This document shows positions 26,298 to 35,821 of a stretch of DNA of 64,000 nt, in pieces. Origin of the DNA: Muribaculaceae bacterium. Lineage in GTDB: Bacteria; Bacteroidota; Bacteroidia; Bacteroidales; Muribaculaceae. The stretch covers positions 1 through 64,000 of the forward strand of contig JAFQAS010000058.1 of NCBI GenBank assembly GCA_017399915.1. Direction: 5' to 3'. Below the pieces are notes generated by a model. It saw only the letters and a list, made by a program, of their open reading frames with translations. It had not been told where the DNA came from and did no database searches. The translations under genes were made by a program, and so were the position numbers. The first letter of the stretch is position 1, and the number at the start of each line of letters is the position of its first letter.

Positions 26298-27689
26298 TTA
26301 GAATGAATAGCTAAGACCGATAGCCGGAATCAATGCCTCGAGATCGTATTCCGCAGAGAATTTGTTTGGTTGATTAGTTAAGAAATCGGTAGATTCAATA
26401 GACCCTTTACGTGCATCGCCTGCAATGTAAGTGAATGCAAGGTCAACTGAAAGGTTTTTGATAGGACGGAATGATAGACCTATAGTTGGTTCATAGCGTG
26501 TCATACCTGGAGTTTCAGGGTTGAAGTTGTTTTCATCAACTGGAGTTGTGTCAACAATAAAACCAGCTCGAAGATCAAGACGATTTGTCATTGCAAATTC
26601 CGCACCAAAACGGAATGCCCATGCGTCACTATAGTTTTTAGCGATTTTTTGGTCAAATGGAGCGTCTAATCCAACAAAGTCAATTGCCAATTCGTCATAT
26701 GCACTCCAACCACTCATTTGTGCATCAAAAGCCAATTTGAGGCGGTTGATAGGTTTGTAGCATACACCAAACGTTAATTGAGATACGGCTGGGAGTTGAG
26801 CGGCAAAATTGGTGTTGTTAAGTAGGTTGAGTTGTGATTTTACAACGCCTGCAACTGTTTCATTTGGGATGTTGTAAGAAACTTTTGCATCACCAGCTTT
26901 CACTTTCATATCCATTTTAGATTTGTAGCTTGCACCAATGGTTATTTTGTCGTTGATATCCCACATTGCACCAACGTTGAAGCCAACTGCAATTTCAGCA
27001 TTTCCTTTAAGGTTAACAGATGCAGGAGTGATTTCTTCATTTAAATACATTTCTGCGGCATATTTGTTGATTAGCTCGGGAGTAATCATTTCAGCTGGTA
27101 TGCCATTTGCAATTAAATTTTGTTGAACAACTCCAGGGATAATTGTATTAATAGATGATGCATTTAGTAATCCCTTGTTTAAATCGACGCTCCCCCAAGC
27201 AATCATCAATCCGGCACCAACCGATAGGTTAGGGAGGATCTTGTAGGCAACTGTGGGTTGAATGTTAAATACATGAAGTTTAGTTGATTGGCTGAATGTT
27301 GCGCCGGGCCAATTGTCGGTCCAGTCGATACCACTGCCATAAGGAGTGTTGATTGTGATACCGGCTTTAAGATTGTCGTAGATCGAGAAAGCACCACTAA
27401 TTTGGAATGGAGTGCTTGCGTCGTTGTTTGTTTCGTATTTGCTGCCATCTTCAAGAGTAGCTGTTGCTGTAGAGAAAATGGGGCTTACGCTTGCTGAAAG
27501 GTCAACTGTTTTGTCCATGAACCCCATACCTGCAGGGTTGAATATCATACTTTCAGAACCTAATTTTTGGGCAACACCTGTGTGACCCATACCTTCTTGT
27601 TTAACACTGAGAGTGTTTACTTGATAACCTTCGCCCATCATCGTCAACGATGCTGCAAAAGCGAGGGTAGAAAAAATAATTTTTTTCAT
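26298..27689 (-). CDS. FadL/OmpP1/TodX-family outer membrane transport protein
   Basis: A 463-residue beta-barrel protein for uptake of hydrophobic compounds such as long-chain fatty acids. I use the start at 27689, which gives a clean signal peptide (MKKIIFSTLAFAASLTMMGEG). The family's N-terminal hatch is visible (GMGHTGVAQKLGSESMIFNP, with NPAGMGF). Amphipathic strands follow throughout, ending with IPAIGLSYSF, a typical outer-membrane C-terminal Phe. It is monocistronic, with its own promoter and terminator. Substrate cannot be read from the sequence. Confidence 0.92.
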   Translation of the reverse strand: MKKIIFSTLAFAASLTMMGEGYQVNTLSVKQEGMGHTGVAQKLGSESMIFNPAGMGFMDKTVDLSASVSPIFSTATATLEDGSKYETNNDASTPFQISGAFSIYDNLKAGITINTPYGSGIDWTDNWPGATFSQSTKLHVFNIQPTVAYKILPNLSVGAGLMIAWGSVDLNKGLLNASSINTIIPGVVQQNLIANGIPAEMITPELINKYAAEMYLNEEITPASVNLKGNAEIAVGFNVGAMWDINDKITIGASYKSKMDMKVKAGDAKVSYNIPNETVAGVVKSQLNLLNNTNFAAQLPAVSQLTFGVCYKPINRLKLAFDAQMSGWSAYDELAIDFVGLDAPFDQKIAKNYSDAWAFRFGAEFAMTNRLDLRAGFIVDTTPVDENNFNPETPGMTRYEPTIGLSFRPIKNLSVDLAFTYIAGDARKGSIESTDFLTNQPNKFSAEYDLEALIPAIGLSYSF

Positions 27690-27718
27690 AAAATACATTT
27701 AATTAATCAAAAACGGCA

Positions 27719-27726
27719 CAAAGGTA
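27719..27726 (-). promoter_or_regulatory. Promoter of the FadL-like gene
   Basis: CAAAGGTA is TACCTTTG on the minus strand, 30 bp before the start. Confidence 0.6.
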
Positions 27727-27851
27727 TGCATAAATATTAAATTATGTTATATGAATTAACAAATTTTTAGCATTTATATTGTTCTTTTACTAACAATTTT
27801 TGGTCAATTTTTCTCAAAACGAATAGATGTATATCTAATACACATATAATA

Positions 27852-27879
27852 ATAAAGGTGACCATTTGGCCACCTTTAT
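27852..27879 (-). terminator. Terminator of grpE-dnaJ
   Basis: A 13-bp stem, 27852-27864 with 27867-27879 (one mismatch or wobble), next to the dnaJ stop. Confidence 0.75.
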
Positions 27880-27900
27880 AGAAATATCATGTTGTTGCAA

Positions 27901-29040
27901 TTAATCAAACATATGATTTAATTTGCTGAAAATGCGGTTTTTAGTATCGTCAGATGGAGTGATATTTTCAGCGTCTTTGAGTGATTCGAATGCTTTGCGT
28001 TCTTCGCTGTTGAGTTGCTCAGGGATATATACCATTATATTGATGAGTTGGTCACCTGTGCCATATCCATTAACTGATGGTAACCCTTTTCCACGTAGGC
28101 GAAGAATCTTGCCGGGTTGAGTTCCCGGGGCAATTTTTACTCTTGCTCGACCCGATATTGTTGGAACTTCTACCGAGCCACCGAGTGTTGCAGTAACCAC
28201 GTCGAGCATGAGATTATATATTACATCATTATCATCGCGAATCAATTCGGGGTGTTGAATTTCTTCAACAACAACAAGCAAATCTCCACTTGCACCTCCA
28301 CGTCGAGCGGCATTTCCTTTACCATTGACTCTGACGCTCATGCCATCGGCAATACCTGCGGGAATATTAATGGAAACAGTTTGTTCTTTGCGTTCTACAC
28401 CTTCGCCATGACATTTGTCACATTTGTCAGTGATGGTTTTACCATTACCTTCACAGTGAGGACAAGGAACAGTTGATTCTATCACTCCCAATATGGTTTG
28501 TTGGCGTTGGCGAATCACTCCTGACCCGTTACAAGTAGAACAAGTGCTATAAGCTGACCCGTTTTTAGCACCGGTGCCATTGCAATGCTCGCAACTCACC
28601 ATTGTGGGTATTTTAAGAGTCTTGGTAACCCCTTTTGCAATTTCTTCAAGCGTTAGAGATACTTTAATGCGAAGGTCGCTCCCACGGCGTTGACGTTGAC
28701 GACGTCCACCGGTAGCTCCTCCAAATCCACCAAAGTGTCCACCAAAAATGTCGCCAAATTGCGAGAAGATGTCGTCCATTGAGAATCCTCCAAAGCCACC
28801 AAATCCTCCGGCGCCTTGAGCCCCTGCATGACCAAATTGGTCATAACGTGAACGTTTGTCGGGATTACTCAATACATCATATGCCTCGGCAGCTTCTTTA
28901 AATTTTTCTTCGGCCTCTTTGTCATCGGGATTTTTGTCGGGGTGATATTTAATTGCGAGTTTGCGATAGGCCTTTTTTATTTCATCGGCTGTGGCGCTTT
29001 TGCTCACACCAAGCACTTCGTAGTAGTCTCTTTTATTCAT
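27901..29040 (-). CDS. dnaJ: Chaperone DnaJ
   Basis: A 379-residue Hsp40 that delivers unfolded proteins to DnaK and stimulates its ATPase. The J domain carries the HPD motif (IKYHPDKNP, about residue 33). A Gly/Phe-rich linker (70-115) follows, then four zinc-binding repeats ([32 protein letters not shown]) and the C-terminal substrate-binding domains. This is a complete type I DnaJ. It begins 33 bp after grpE in the same operon. Confidence 0.98.
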   Translation of the reverse strand: MNKRDYYEVLGVSKSATADEIKKAYRKLAIKYHPDKNPDDKEAEEKFKEAAEAYDVLSNPDKRSRYDQFGHAGAQGAGGFGGFGGFSMDDIFSQFGDIFGGHFGGFGGATGGRRQRQRRGSDLRIKVSLTLEEIAKGVTKTLKIPTMVSCEHCNGTGAKNGSAYSTCSTCNGSGVIRQRQQTILGVIESTVPCPHCEGNGKTITDKCDKCHGEGVERKEQTVSINIPAGIADGMSVRVNGKGNAARRGGASGDLLVVVEEIQHPELIRDDNDVIYNLMLDVVTATLGGSVEVPTISGRARVKIAPGTQPGKILRLRGKGLPSVNGYGTGDQLINIMVYIPEQLNSEERKAFESLKDAENITPSDDTKNRIFSKLNHMFD

Positions 29041-29073
29041 AGTTGAAGTCAGAGTGTTAATTATGAGGTAGAA

Positions 29074-29649
29074 TTATTGTGCTACAGCGACTTTAGAATG
29101 GCGTATTACCTTGTCGTTGATAGTGTAACCTTTCATTACAGTATCAATAACTTTGCCTTTTTGTGATTCGTCGGGAGATGGAACCATCGCAATAGCTTCA
29201 TGAAGTTCGGTGTCGAAATCAGTACCTGTGCTTTCGATTGCTTTGACCCCATTTTGTTCGAGATATTTGATGAATTTGTTATAAATCAAATCCATTCCGT
29301 CTTTAACCGCTGCGGCGTCGGTTGTTTCAGCCATAGCTGAGAGTCCACGTTCAAAATCGTCAACCACAGGAAGCAAATCTTTCATTGCTTTCTCGGTAGC
29401 ATTACGAATTATTTCGGCTTTTTCTTTGATGGTGCGTTTGCGGAAATTATCAAATTCGGCCATCAAAAACATATATTCTTTTTTTGATGCTTCGAGTTGT
29501 TGCTTTAATTGGTCGGTTTCAGAGAGGTTTTCTTCATTCTCTTCTGATACTGAAGTTTCATTGTCGATATTTTCATTTTCAATATCAGCAACTACTTCTT
29601 TTTCTTCATTTATAATCTCTTCAACTTGAGGTTCGTCTTTTTTACTCAT
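29074..29649 (-). CDS. grpE: Nucleotide exchange factor GrpE
   Basis: A 191-residue protein that releases ADP from DnaK. Residues 1-50 are a strongly acidic, disordered tail. A long coiled coil follows (TDQLKQQLEASKKEYMFLMA, with DNFRKRT), then the C-terminal beta domain with VIDTVMKGYTINDKVIRHSKV, the GrpE signature. It precedes dnaJ. Confidence 0.97.
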   Translation of the reverse strand: MSKKDEPQVEEIINEEKEVVADIENENIDNETSVSEENEENLSETDQLKQQLEASKKEYMFLMAEFDNFRKRTIKEKAEIIRNATEKAMKDLLPVVDDFERGLSAMAETTDAAAVKDGMDLIYNKFIKYLEQNGVKAIESTGTDFDTELHEAIAMVPSPDESQKGKVIDTVMKGYTINDKVIRHSKVAVAQ

Positions 29650-29689
29650 TATAATGGTAGTTTTTATTCTTTATTCAATATAAATTCAA

Positions 29690-29712
29690 CAACCTTTATA
29701 TCAAAAAGGTTG
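29690..29712 (-). terminator. Possible weak terminator between ispE and grpE
   Basis: CAACCTTT (29690-29697) pairs with AAAGGTTG (29705-29712). The T-run on the minus strand is poor, so readthrough into grpE is likely. Confidence 0.4.
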
Positions 29713-29736
29713 CCAAAATTCAAATATGTTAATAAA

Positions 29737-30558
29737 TTATAGATTTCCTACAAAGATGTCACATAGGTCGAATTTAATGGAATCTTCCTCTGCCAATTTG
29801 TCACCTTCAAAAATCCCATATACAGCCGATCCCGATCCCGACATTGATGCATATATAGCTCCCATCTCAATGAGCTGTTGCTTAATCTCTTTTACAATGT
29901 GGTGTAGAGGGAATATGCTATCCTCAAAGTCGTTTTTAATATGGCTCTGCCATTGTGAAATAGGGGTGTTAATAAGTTCGCAAAGAGGGGTAGGTGGAAT
30001 TGTTGGAGCCACGCCCGAATATGCTTGGGCAGTGGGCACACTCACTTGAGGTTTTACTACCGCAATTTTATACCCCTTTAAATCAAGTGATATGGGAGCA
30101 AAATCAGTTCCAATACCGGTGGCAAGGGTAGGGGTGTTATATATAAAGAAGGGGCAGTCGGCACCAATTGTAGCAGCAATCTCCGCAAGTTCGGCGTTAG
30201 AAGCACCGATATTAAATAATTCATTTAGAGTGGTAAGAGTGAATGCGGCATCGGCACTCCCTCCACCTAATCCGGCTCCATCGGGAATGATTTTGTTTAA
30301 GTATATGTCAACCGCTGGAAGGTTATATCGCTTTTCCATTGCGCGATATGCCTTTACGACGAGGTTCTTTTCCATTTCGCAATTCACCTCACGCCCGTAG
30401 GTGGTCAATGTCGTTTCATTACCTTGCGAAGGCACAATCTCAAGTATATCACACCAAGGGATTGGCACCATTACTGTTTCAATATTATGGTAGCCATCGG
30501 GGCGTCGAGAGATTATGTTGAGCCCAATATTGATTTTAGCATTGGGAAAAGTAACCAT
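29737..30558 (-). CDS. ispE: 4-diphosphocytidyl-2-C-methyl-D-erythritol kinase
   Basis: Phosphorylates CDP-ME in the MEP pathway to isoprenoid precursors. The 273-residue GHMP kinase has FPNAKINIGL at the start, the ATP-binding PDGAGLGGGSADAAF near residue 90 and a C-terminal SGSGSAVYGIF. Another MEP-pathway gene, ispH, lies three genes upstream in the same run. Confidence 0.95.
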   Translation of the reverse strand: MVTFPNAKINIGLNIISRRPDGYHNIETVMVPIPWCDILEIVPSQGNETTLTTYGREVNCEMEKNLVVKAYRAMEKRYNLPAVDIYLNKIIPDGAGLGGGSADAAFTLTTLNELFNIGASNAELAEIAATIGADCPFFIYNTPTLATGIGTDFAPISLDLKGYKIAVVKPQVSVPTAQAYSGVAPTIPPTPLCELINTPISQWQSHIKNDFEDSIFPLHHIVKEIKQQLIEMGAIYASMSGSGSAVYGIFEGDKLAEEDSIKFDLCDIFVGNL

Positions 30559-30572
30559 ATTCTTTGTATGAA

Positions 30573-30893
30573 TTATTTTTTTATAATCAATTTAGCCAAT
30601 TCCGGATTATAGTCATTAAGATGCTTTTCAAACATTTTGATATAGTAATCGGCTTCTTCATTCATTCCTTCTTTGCGCAAATCTTGTTCATGAGCACGCA
30701 CTTCAAATAGTTTTTGTTGAGTATTCATGCCTTCGGTAGGAAGGTTGATGAATTGTTGAGCATGCTCTTTTGCTACTTCTTCAATTTTAGGAAACTGTTT
30801 TACTGTTTTAATGGTTACATTTCTTTCACAAGCCGAAGCGATGAAAAGAATTGATGAAGCAATGAGTAAAGATAATAATTTCGAAATTTTCAT
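30573..30893 (-). CDS. Small lipoprotein, function unknown
   Basis: A 106-residue protein. It has a lipoprotein signal peptide (LLIASSILFIASAC, lipid Cys at residue 22) and a helical, charged mature part (AKEHAQQFINL, LFEVRAHEQDLRKEGMNEEA). No domain is recognised. Its start overlaps the end of the exonuclease gene by 4 nt, so it is co-translated in the ispH-ispE run. Confidence 0.75.
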   Translation of the reverse strand: MKISKLLSLLIASSILFIASACERNVTIKTVKQFPKIEEVAKEHAQQFINLPTEGMNTQQKLFEVRAHEQDLRKEGMNEEADYYIKMFEKHLNDYNPELAKLIIKK

Positions 30894-31390
30894 AACAATG
30901 AGATTGCTATTTTAGCACAAGCCTCGGCATCGGCCAAAGCATTGTGGTGATTGCTAAAAGGGATTCCTAAAAAATCGCATACATTGGGCAATGAATACGA
31001 TGTGCATAGCTGACGAGGAATTTCTCGGCGAGCTTTATTTAGAGTGCAATAAAATCCGTTTTCGGGGAAGTCAATTTGATATGTGCGACAAGTCGCTCTA
31101 ATGCAACGTTCATCAAATGATTTGTTGTGAGCAACAAGTGGTAAAGTGCCGATGAATTCACTAAGCTCGCTCCACACCTCGTCAAAGCATGGTTGAGAGT
31201 CGGTATCTTTGGGATATATGCCATGAATTTCTTCGCTAAATCTTCGTATATACCAATTGGGTTCGGGCTTTACAAGATGATAGTAACGATCAACAATGCG
31301 TTGGTCAATAACCTTCACCGCTCCTATTGCACATATGCTTGTGGGGAGATGATTTGCTGTTTCAACATCAATCGCTACGAAATTATTCAT
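30890..31390 (-). CDS. DEDDh 3'-5' exonuclease, DNA polymerase III epsilon-like
   Basis: A 166-residue single-domain exonuclease. The four acidic ligands and catalytic His are in place: FVAIDVETAN (D, E), LVAHNKSFDERC (D) and HNALADAEACA (H...D). It resembles the epsilon proofreading domain but is short and unlinked to dnaE, so a general DNA or RNA trimming role is likely. It overlaps ispH by 8 nt. Confidence 0.88.
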   Translation of the reverse strand: MNNFVAIDVETANHLPTSICAIGAVKVIDQRIVDRYYHLVKPEPNWYIRRFSEEIHGIYPKDTDSQPCFDEVWSELSEFIGTLPLVAHNKSFDERCIRATCRTYQIDFPENGFYCTLNKARREIPRQLCTSYSLPNVCDFLGIPFSNHHNALADAEACAKIAISLL

Positions 31391-32258
31391 TATTGCAATC
31401 GATTAAACGTTTCACATGCGTTTTTACATTTTCCATGAGCCATCGGGGAGTTGATGTAGCTCCGCAGATGCCGATGCTTTCGGCGCCATTGAGCCATTCG
31501 GGGTCAATTTCATTCTCATTTGAGATGAATTTAGTGTTTGGATTTACCGAAAGACACTCATTATATAATATTTTGCCATTGCTCGATTTTTTACCACTCA
31601 CAAATAATACTAATTGGTGGTTAGATGCGAATTGGCGTATGTGGTCTACACGATTGGCAACTTGGCGACATATTGTGTCGTAGCTTTTAAATGTTGATAG
31701 AGGAGATTTCTTAGATGATATGGCGTTGATGATTTCAGTAAAGCCTTGAAGCGACTTTGTGGTTTGAGAATATAGAGCTATATCATTATTTAAATCAACG
31801 TTATCAAGCTGGCTAATATCTTCAACTACGATAGCTTCGCCATTGGTTTGTCCCACAAGGCCATTTACCTCGGCATGCCCGTTTTTGCCATAAATTACGA
31901 TTTGTGGGCGTGGGTTGGCTGAGGTGTATGATTCTTTTATGCGACGTTGTAATTGTAGCACTACGGGACAAGTGGCATCGATTATTTCAATATTGTTTTT
32001 CTTAGCTAATTCATATGTGGCAGGGGGTTCGCCATGGGCTCGTAGAAGCACTTTCACATTGTGAAGCTGTTGCATCTCTTCATGAGTGATGGTGATGAGC
32101 CCTTTACGACGCAATCGTTCCACCTCATCGCTATTGTGAACAATATCACCTAAGCAATAGAGGCGTCCCGTCTTCTCAAGTTCTTCTTCGGCTTTACATA
32201 TTGCAGTAACCACTCCAAAGCAGAACCCTGATTTGCTATCGATTTCGATTGATGCCAT
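31383..32258 (-). CDS. ispH: 4-hydroxy-3-methylbut-2-enyl diphosphate reductase
   Basis: The last MEP-pathway enzyme, a [4Fe-4S] reductase making IPP and DMAPP. Cluster cysteines are visible as C13 (SGFCFGV), one in IDATCPVV and one in GICGATSTPRWLMENV. HGEPP and the Ser-rich nucleophile site near SGKKSSNG also fit. 291 residues. It lies between cmk (11 nt gap) and the exonuclease. Confidence 0.96.
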   Translation of the reverse strand: MASIEIDSKSGFCFGVVTAICKAEEELEKTGRLYCLGDIVHNSDEVERLRRKGLITITHEEMQQLHNVKVLLRAHGEPPATYELAKKNNIEIIDATCPVVLQLQRRIKESYTSANPRPQIVIYGKNGHAEVNGLVGQTNGEAIVVEDISQLDNVDLNNDIALYSQTTKSLQGFTEIINAISSKKSPLSTFKSYDTICRQVANRVDHIRQFASNHQLVLFVSGKKSSNGKILYNECLSVNPNTKFISNENEIDPEWLNGAESIGICGATSTPRWLMENVKTHVKRLIDCNNE

Positions 32259-32269
32259 TTAAAAGTGTA

Positions 32270-32968
32270 TTATTTTGCAATGACTTCGTTGAATCGGTCA
32301 ATCAACCATTTGTCTTGTTCTTCAATGCTCATATTTGAATTGTCGAGCAAGATGGCGTCTTCGGCCTTGCGTAAGGGGCTTTCTTCGCGATTTTCATCGA
32401 TATGGTCGCGAGTCATCACGTTGGCAAGTACATCTTCATAGGTCGATTGTTGACCTTTGTCGAGGAGCTCTTTGTGGCGTCGCATAGCACGAGTTTCGGC
32501 CGAGGCATTAACAAATATCTTGAGCTCGGCATCGGGAAATACAGTGGTGCCGATATCACGTCCGTCCATAACGATTCCTTTTTCTGTGCCGAAAGCTTGT
32601 TGCATAGCTACCAAAGCATGGCGGATTTGGGGGATAACTGCTACTTGCGACACGTTATTAGATACATCGAGTTGACGTATCTCTTTTTCCACGTCTTCAC
32701 CATTAAGCATCGTGTGTTGTCCATCTTCACACACTTTGAAATCGATATTGATTTGGGGCAATGCGGCAATTAGCTTTTCGCTATCAACTTCGTGTTGAGG
32801 CGAAACCATATTATTGCGCATCGCATATAATGTTACGGCACGATACATTGCGCCTGAATCGATATATCTGTATCCTATTTTTTTTGCAAGAGCTTTTGCC
32901 ATGCTACTTTTACCTGAAGAAGAGTAGCCGTCAATGGCAATAGTTATGGGTGATATATTATTATTCAT
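32270..32968 (-). CDS. cmk: Cytidylate kinase
   Basis: Phosphorylates CMP and dCMP. The P-loop GYSSSGKSSMAKALA is near residue 15, followed by YRYIDSGAMYRAVTLYA and GRDIGTTVFPDA with the family's CMP-binding residues. 232 residues, full length. It lies 15 bp after porQ. Confidence 0.96.
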   Translation of the reverse strand: MNNNISPITIAIDGYSSSGKSSMAKALAKKIGYRYIDSGAMYRAVTLYAMRNNMVSPQHEVDSEKLIAALPQINIDFKVCEDGQHTMLNGEDVEKEIRQLDVSNNVSQVAVIPQIRHALVAMQQAFGTEKGIVMDGRDIGTTVFPDAELKIFVNASAETRAMRRHKELLDKGQQSTYEDVLANVMTRDHIDENREESPLRKAEDAILLDNSNMSIEEQDKWLIDRFNEVIAK

Positions 32969-32983
32969 ATATGTGTAACGTTA

Positions 32984-34024
32984 TTATTTAATAAAATCGT
33001 TTAGGTTGGCAGTGAGGTTAACCATAAATGTTGTTGCTCCGGTGTGAGGTTGAGCCAATGCCACATCTATGCCAAATGATTTGACATTTATGCCGGCTCC
33101 CAAAGAGAACCCCGATAAGAAATTGCGGGAGTAAGTGCTCATGTCGGTGCGTGTTTTGTAATTGTAGCCTAATGATATGCGGAATCGCTCAGATGGTACA
33201 AAGTCGGCTCCAAATATTAGGTGGCGGAACAAGTTTGAGCCAAATGAATCTTTTAATTCAAGAGCATCAGATGATGTGCCGTCGCCGGCATCATAATATG
33301 GAAGATTCCATTTTGTGAGGTTCCAAGCCGTTACCGATAAACGGAATGGAAGATCCCCTAATCCTTTAGTGAAACCTAATCTCACGTCAATGGGCAGACG
33401 GTCGTATGATTCATTGAAACGTTTGATTTGCCCACCAAGGTTGGCAGCAACGAGCGACATTGAAAAGTCATTGTCGGGATTGTAATAATTTACACCGAGG
33501 TCGGCTGCAAGAGCCATTGCAGTATATTCGTCATATGAGCTATGAATAAATTTCAAATTAATACCACCGCGCCAACGGTCGTTGATGTCGTGTGAGTATG
33601 CCACGTTGGCAGCGATGTCTTTGGGTGAAAATGTGCCAAATATATCGCCGTTTTCATCGGCATATTTCATTTCACCATATCCAAAGTATTGAATTCCTAC
33701 AGCAAATGCGCTTCTATCAGACGCTTTTTTAGCAAATTTTAAGCCTGCAAAATTCGTTTCGCCCACATATCTCATGTAGTTTATGCCTAATTGCATATCC
33801 ATTTCGGGGCCTAAAAGTGCCGGGTTTTGATCGGTGGTGTTGAGGTTGTCCTCTACGGTTGAGATATTTACTCCTCCAAGGCCATATATATGTGACGACG
33901 AGGGGATATTCAGAAAATTATAAGCCACCGATCCATCTTGTGCGCTAATGCTCAGTGAGATAACGCTTGTGAGAATTAGTGCTACAATTTTAGTTTTTAT
34001 ATTATAAATAAAATGATTTTGCAT
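32984..34024 (-). CDS. porQ: Type IX secretion system protein PorQ
   Basis: An outer-membrane beta-barrel protein of the Por (type IX) export pathway, which moves proteins bearing C-terminal sorting domains to the cell surface. I use the start at 34024, giving a signal peptide up to SLSISAQ. Family features include YNFLNIPSSSHIYGLGGVNI, DQNPALLG, FGYGEMKYADENG and the C-terminal LGAGINVKSFGIDVA. 346 residues. Position before cmk and ispH is a recurring Bacteroidales order. It fits the sorting domains seen in secreted proteins at 18845, 35822 and 41615. Confidence 0.9.
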   Translation of the reverse strand: MQNHFIYNIKTKIVALILTSVISLSISAQDGSVAYNFLNIPSSSHIYGLGGVNISTVEDNLNTTDQNPALLGPEMDMQLGINYMRYVGETNFAGLKFAKKASDRSAFAVGIQYFGYGEMKYADENGDIFGTFSPKDIAANVAYSHDINDRWRGGINLKFIHSSYDEYTAMALAADLGVNYYNPDNDFSMSLVAANLGGQIKRFNESYDRLPIDVRLGFTKGLGDLPFRLSVTAWNLTKWNLPYYDAGDGTSSDALELKDSFGSNLFRHLIFGADFVPSERFRISLGYNYKTRTDMSTYSRNFLSGFSLGAGINVKSFGIDVALAQPHTGATTFMVNLTANLNDFIK

Positions 34025-34205
34025 CGAATTTTTATTAATACGAAATTTAAACACAAGTAAAAAACACAAAAGAGCATTTTTTGACTATGATAATAACGTA
34101 ACAAATAGGCGTTCTATTATAAAAAAGAGCCGTTTTTTTACATTTATATACATTGTAAATAAACTTAAAACATTAATAATCATTCTCAAAATCGGTATCT
34201 TCTTG

Positions 34206-34236
34206 TTGTTTTATAATTAATAAGGGTATATATTTG
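34206..34236 (+). promoter_or_regulatory. Promoter of the TonB-domain protein
   Basis: TATATTTG at 34229-34236 with TTG at 34206-34208, spacing 20 bp; 32 bp before the ATG. Confidence 0.7.
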
Positions 34237-34267
34237 CATCGGAAATTAATCAATCATATAAATCTCA

Positions 34268-34687
34268 ATGGTCAGAAAAATAATTTTTTCGATAATTTTA
34301 ATGATGAGCATCTGCAGTGCACAAGCACAAATGCAATATGTAAATATTGGAAGCCGAGCCGGAGAAGTTCCTGTGTATGAATATGGATATGTTGATGTGT
34401 GTCCATCTTTTCCCGGTGGAGATTGTGGATTAGTAAACTTCATTAACAAAACTCGCCAATATCCTGCCGATGCGCGAGAACAACGAATTCAAGGTCGTGT
34501 GTTGTGTGGGGTGGTGATTGGCCCAAACGGATTGATTGAGATGATTGAGGTGTTGAAGTCAGTTTCACCCAGCATTGATAATGAAGCGGTGAGAATTATT
34601 CGTGAGATGCCTCGTTGGACTGCAGGACGTCATGGAGGAAAAAATGTGCATGTGAGATGTGTGATACCAATTCCGTTTAGATTATAA
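34268..34687 (+). CDS. Secreted protein with a single TonB C-terminal domain
   Basis: A 139-residue protein. A cleavable signal peptide (MVRKIIFSIILMMSICSAQA) is followed by a TonB-CTD: FPGGDCGLVNFI, RIQGRVLCGVVIGPNGLIEM and EAVRIIREMPRWTAGRHGG. Normal TonB has an N-terminal membrane anchor and a Pro-rich spacer; both are missing, so it cannot energise receptors on its own. Bacteroidetes have many such solitary domains of unclear role. Monocistronic. Confidence 0.85.
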   Translation: MVRKIIFSIILMMSICSAQAQMQYVNIGSRAGEVPVYEYGYVDVCPSFPGGDCGLVNFINKTRQYPADAREQRIQGRVLCGVVIGPNGLIEMIEVLKSVSPSIDNEAVRIIREMPRWTAGRHGGKNVHVRCVIPIPFRL

Positions 34688-34833
34688 CTAACCGAAAAGT
34701 ATAAAATATTTGCAAGTAGAGGATTAATGTAATTCTCTACTTTTTTTGTGACGATATATTGCACCTTAAATTATAAATCAAGAAAAAAAGCTGAAAAAAG
34801 GTTAACGAACTATATTATATCATAATAAATACC

Positions 34834-34841
34834 TATCTTTG
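34834..34841 (+). promoter_or_regulatory. Promoter of the PD40/amidase operon
   Basis: TATCTTTG, 51 bp before the ATG. Confidence 0.6.
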
Positions 34842-34891
34842 CAACTTCCCCGAAAATACATTTTAATCTATTAAAAATAAATTAATTAAAA

Positions 34892-35818
34892 ATGAAAAAA
34901 TTGGTACTAACCTTAGCTGCTATGGTAGCACTTACAGCAAGTGCTCAGCAGTTTGAAGTTGTCAATGTGGAGCAGGTTCCTACCGGCGACAACACAATGA
35001 CATTCCATCCTCGCTTTATGCCCGATGGAAAGCTTCTTGTGTCGGCCCAGAATTATGATGGCTTGGCGCTTATTGATGTGAAGAGTGGCGAATACACTCT
35101 ATTAACCGAAATGCAAGGTGCCGGTTACTATGCTGTAATTAGCAAGGACGGCAAGTCAATCCTTACTCGCAACATGAATAAGGAGACTTTCACTCACGAC
35201 ATTTATGTGCTCGATGTGGAGTCAAAAGCCCTTAAAACTGTTGCAAAAGAGGTTGATTACTTGAATCAAATGAATTTCAATGGCGGTGTTGCTACTCTTG
35301 CTGTTGAAGGTAAGACAATGTCAAAGAAAATGGTCGACGACAAGGCTTCTAAAGCATCTCTCGATGACCTTTTGATTACTGAAGAAGATCTTAAAATTGT
35401 GGTTTATGCCAATGGCAACCGCACAGTGCTTGATCCCCTTGCAGGTCAATTAGGCAACTGGGATCCTCAATATACTTGGACAAGCCTTTCTCCCGACAAA
35501 TCACGCATCCTTTTTGGTTGTGCAGGTGATGCTTACGTTTGCAACCTCGATGGCTCAAACGTGGTAAAACTTGGTGATTTGCGCTCTCCATCTTGGCGTG
35601 GCAACACTCACGTAGTGGGTATGCGCGACGAAGATGACGGTTACTACTACACTAAGAGCGACATTGTGATTGTTGATGTTACCGGTAACAACTACCAACA
35701 ACTCACTACTTCGTCAGATGAAATCAAAATGTTCCCAAGTGTGTCGGCCGATGGTAGCAAAATCGCTTACCACACAAGTGATGGTAAAATTTATGTAATG
35801 ACTATTAAAGAGAAATAA
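34892..35818 (+). CDS. Exported TolB/PD40-type beta-propeller protein
   Basis: A 308-residue exported protein. The signal peptide ends ALTASAQ near residue 19. Repeats such as FHPRFMPDGKLLVS, YAVISKDGKSILT, TSLSPDKSRILFG and FPSVSADGSKIAYHTSDGK are PD40 blades, a fold that binds proteins or glycans in the periplasm. The following amidase gene begins 3 nt after its stop, so they probably act together at the wall. Confidence 0.85.
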   Translation: MKKLVLTLAAMVALTASAQQFEVVNVEQVPTGDNTMTFHPRFMPDGKLLVSAQNYDGLALIDVKSGEYTLLTEMQGAGYYAVISKDGKSILTRNMNKETFTHDIYVLDVESKALKTVAKEVDYLNQMNFNGGVATLAVEGKTMSKKMVDDKASKASLDDLLITEEDLKIVVYANGNRTVLDPLAGQLGNWDPQYTWTSLSPDKSRILFGCAGDAYVCNLDGSNVVKLGDLRSPSWRGNTHVVGMRDEDDGYYYTKSDIVIVDVTGNNYQQLTTSSDEIKMFPSVSADGSKIAYHTSDGKIYVMTIKEK

Positions 35819-35821
35819 GCG

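Noticed and set aside
28117..28476. 119-codon plus-strand frame over dnaJ
   Set aside because: Lies entirely opposite the zinc-finger region of dnaJ and reads as low-complexity Cys/Thr/Ser/Phe; a shadow.
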